From assembly GCA_014360005.1 (NCBI GenBank), contig JACIYI010000005.1, forward strand, positions 140,472-204,471: DNA of 64,000 bases, read 5' to 3'. The stretch's first letter is position 1; the number at the start of each line of letters is the position of its first letter. The stretch is from Candidatus Aminicenantota bacterium. GTDB lineage: Bacteria > Acidobacteriota > Aminicenantia > Aminicenantales > Saccharicenantaceae. The notes beneath the pieces are model-generated. The model had not been told where the DNA came from. It saw only the letters and a list, made by a program, of their open reading frames with translations, and did not search any database. A program made the translations under genes and the position numbers. Positions 62,356 through 64,000 of the stretch are shown here, one piece after another.

Positions 62356-64000
62356 ATGAATAGTTCTAATAAAATAATAACCCGGCTAATAGCCCTCGTC
62401 TCGATTCTGCTGATAGCCGCAGGACTCCAGGCGGCGGTGGAGCTAAAAAAAATAACCGAGCCAGGCTCGCTCCCCGGAGACCTGGCCGCCCTGGCCAGAA
62501 GTGGGGATTTCCTGATAAATGACGGCCAGTTCCTGTACCTTCTTGGAGTTGAATCACGGGATTTCAGGCAAATAAATTATTATCCCCTCCCCGATGGCCG
62601 GGGAGCCCTGCTGGCCCTGGTTCCGGCTGATTCTCCTTCGGGCAACGCCCTGGTTGCCGGACAGCTTCAGGTGAGGACCGGGTTCGATTATTATTATCCG
62701 GCATACACTATAGCCAGGACTACCCAATCCCGAACCAAGGGAGCTCCTCTGGTTATCGAATTAAAAGCAGATTTTACCGGTCGCAAAGGGGAAAAGGGAG
62801 ACATTAAAACCATCTACACCATCCCTCCGGCTAAAGGCCAGGTCACGATCAAGGCTACCTTCCGCAATTCCGGCCAGTTACCGATTGATAAGCTGGCTCT
62901 TTCGGTCTATTTCAATGCCCTTCATTCTTACCACTTCAACCCCTACCACCAAAAATACTTTCCCGGGTTCAACTTCCGGGCTTACCAGAAGAAAAGTCTT
63001 TACCTGGGCTGGGTCAACCTGGGCAGCCAGCCATCCGAATTGCCGGAAAAACTTCTGCCCGGTCAGACCGTGGAATTCAAATATGTTCTCCTGGTCAGGA
63101 AGGAAGCCGCCAGTCTGCTGGCAGACATTTATGCCCTTTTGAAAAAGGAGGCCCTGCCGGTAGAAATAAGTTTGAAGAATAACCAGGCTGGCCCGGCGGA
63201 AATCGTGGTGGAGGAGGTTGTATCCTCCTCAATTTTCTTCAGGGGTTATCACCAGGGAAATGGCCAGTTGAAGATTCTGCTGCCAGAGGGCAACTATCGC
63301 CTCCGCGGCCATCTGTTCCCGGCGGTTGTGGAAAAGACAATCAAGGTGAGCCGGAGTGAAGACAGGAAGTTTGAGCTGGTTCGCCCGGCTGTGGGTCACC
63401 TGAAACTAAACCTGCTGAACAGAAAAGGAAAACCCCTGCCGGGCAAAATTTCTGTTTTCGGCCTGGAGGGAACCAGGACTCCTTATTTTGCCCCGGAAAA
63501 TCCGGTTCAAAGCGGCCGCAGCTGGGAAAGATTTAAGAACTCTGTCTACACTCATCCCCAGCCTCTGGAAATAGAGCTGGCGGCCGGGCGTTACCTGCTG
63601 AGCGCTTCCTACGGACCGCTCTATACCAACGACCGCCAGGTGGTGGAAGTCCTGGCCGACCAGAAGCAGGAAATCACTTTTTGGCTGGATAAAGCCGTAA
63701 ATTTAAAAGGCTACATTTCTCTTGACCCCCACCTTCACACCATCAATTCTGACGGCACCCTGAGTGTGGCCGAGAGGCTCAAGTCCATTGTGGCTGAAAA
63801 CCTGGACGCCGCCATCGCCACCGACCACAATTTTGTGACCGATTATCAACCGGAGCTAGTCCGGCTGGGCCTGACCGATTATCTCCGGGTATTTTCTGGA
63901 GTCGAGGTTACCCCATTAAATAATTACATCCATTTCAACAATTACCCGGTGGCCATTAAACCTGAAGAAAAAACCAGAGGGGCCATCATTCCGACTTTTG
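62356..64000 (+). CDS. CehA/McbA-type PHP-domain metallohydrolase, secreted, partial
   Basis: The frame begins behind AACGGAGG and runs off the right edge after about 548 residues. A signal peptide (LIALVSILLIAAGLQAA) precedes about 430 residues of beta-rich, carboxypeptidase-regulatory-like domains. The PHP domain starts at DPHLHTINSDG with H459 and H461, followed by ATDHNF. This is the metal-binding pattern of the CehA/McbA family of phosphoesterase-like hydrolases. The catalytic domain continues beyond the window. Confidence 0.82.
   Translation, partial: MNSSNKIITRLIALVSILLIAAGLQAAVELKKITEPGSLPGDLAALARSGDFLINDGQFLYLLGVESRDFRQINYYPLPDGRGALLALVPADSPSGNALVAGQLQVRTGFDYYYPAYTIARTTQSRTKGAPLVIELKADFTGRKGEKGDIKTIYTIPPAKGQVTIKATFRNSGQLPIDKLALSVYFNALHSYHFNPYHQKYFPGFNFRAYQKKSLYLGWVNLGSQPSELPEKLLPGQTVEFKYVLLVRKEAASLLADIYALLKKEALPVEISLKNNQAGPAEIVVEEVVSSSIFFRGYHQGNGQLKILLPEGNYRLRGHLFPAVVEKTIKVSRSEDRKFELVRPAVGHLKLNLLNRKGKPLPGKISVFGLEGTRTPYFAPENPVQSGRSWERFKNSVYTHPQPLEIELAAGRYLLSASYGPLYTNDRQVVEVLADQKQEITFWLDKAVNLKGYISLDPHLHTINSDGTLSVAERLKSIVAENLDAAIATDHNFVTDYQPELVRLGLTDYLRVFSGVEVTPLNNYIHFNNYPVAIKPEEKTRGAIIPTF

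Noticed and set aside
1..64000. CRISPR arrays, insertion sequences, prophage, rRNA genes
   Set aside because: No regularly spaced direct repeats, transposase, integrase, phage structural genes or rRNA-like sequence were seen.

Overview
The window is gene-dense bacterial chromosome with no rRNA, insertion sequence or CRISPR array. Genes have good Shine-Dalgarno sites and many have readable sigma-70-type promoters with 17-nt spacers. The gene set suggests an anaerobic, diderm, protein- and sugar-degrading heterotroph. The clues are desulfoferrodoxin with PerR and a 3-Cys peroxiredoxin, a K+-type membrane pyrophosphatase, many secreted peptidases, Asp-box beta-propellers, DUF6305, and PgsB/PgsC/PgsW. 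This combination and the moderately high G+C fit Candidatus Aminicenantota (OP8), possibly a sugar-fermenting lineage. That placement is inference from gene content only.

Left part (1-13.3 kb): two secreted Asp-box/sortilin-like propellers flank a flavodoxin and a large GH123/DUF6067-like glycosidase. A secreted M64 peptidase and a small membrane protein follow. Next is a compact oxidative-stress operon, perR-dfx-prx, whose promoter carries two tandem PerR boxes and which ends in a strong intrinsic terminator.

13.5-25 kb: a YbhN-like membrane protein, a tRNA-Ala(GGC) with its own promoter, a GH78 alpha-L-rhamnosidase and a DUF4838 glycosidase-like protein. Then come an NCS1-type permease with a small membrane protein on the opposite strand, an AhpD-like protein behind paired palindromic operators, and a DUF3943 outer-membrane-type protein.

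25-33.4 kb: housekeeping operon ftsH-folP-cdaA-cdaR-glmM, then pdxJ and an M20 amidohydrolase. It joins membrane proteolysis, folate, c-di-AMP and peptidoglycan-precursor synthesis. The diadenylate cyclase has a changed RHR motif. A convergent release-factor-like rescue protein closes the block.

33.7-45 kb: secreted peptidases (M14, two M28), an unusual PTS EIIA-coiled-coil-zinc-ribbon fusion, hppA with a clear promoter and terminator, DUF72 and DUF6305. The M14 and DUF6305 genes share an identical 13-nt promoter segment.

45-53 kb: a plus-strand operon (membrane protein, DctM-like permease, 51-aa membrane protein, AstE/aspartoacylase-like hydrolase) runs into a minus-strand operon (aminopeptidase P, pgsB, pgsC, pgsW), with the two ends overlapping by 47 nt. 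No pgsA is present. This is the best candidate here for a poorly described system, perhaps handling gamma-glutamyl or other amide-linked amino acids.

53-64 kb: a THEP1-type NTPase, a DUF89 phosphatase, and a signalling operon in which an orphan oligopeptide-binding protein is translationally coupled to a histidine kinase and an NtrC-type regulator. A lone receiver protein, an M19 dipeptidase lipoprotein, a GNAT-like protein and a truncated CehA/McbA-type PHP hydrolase complete the window.
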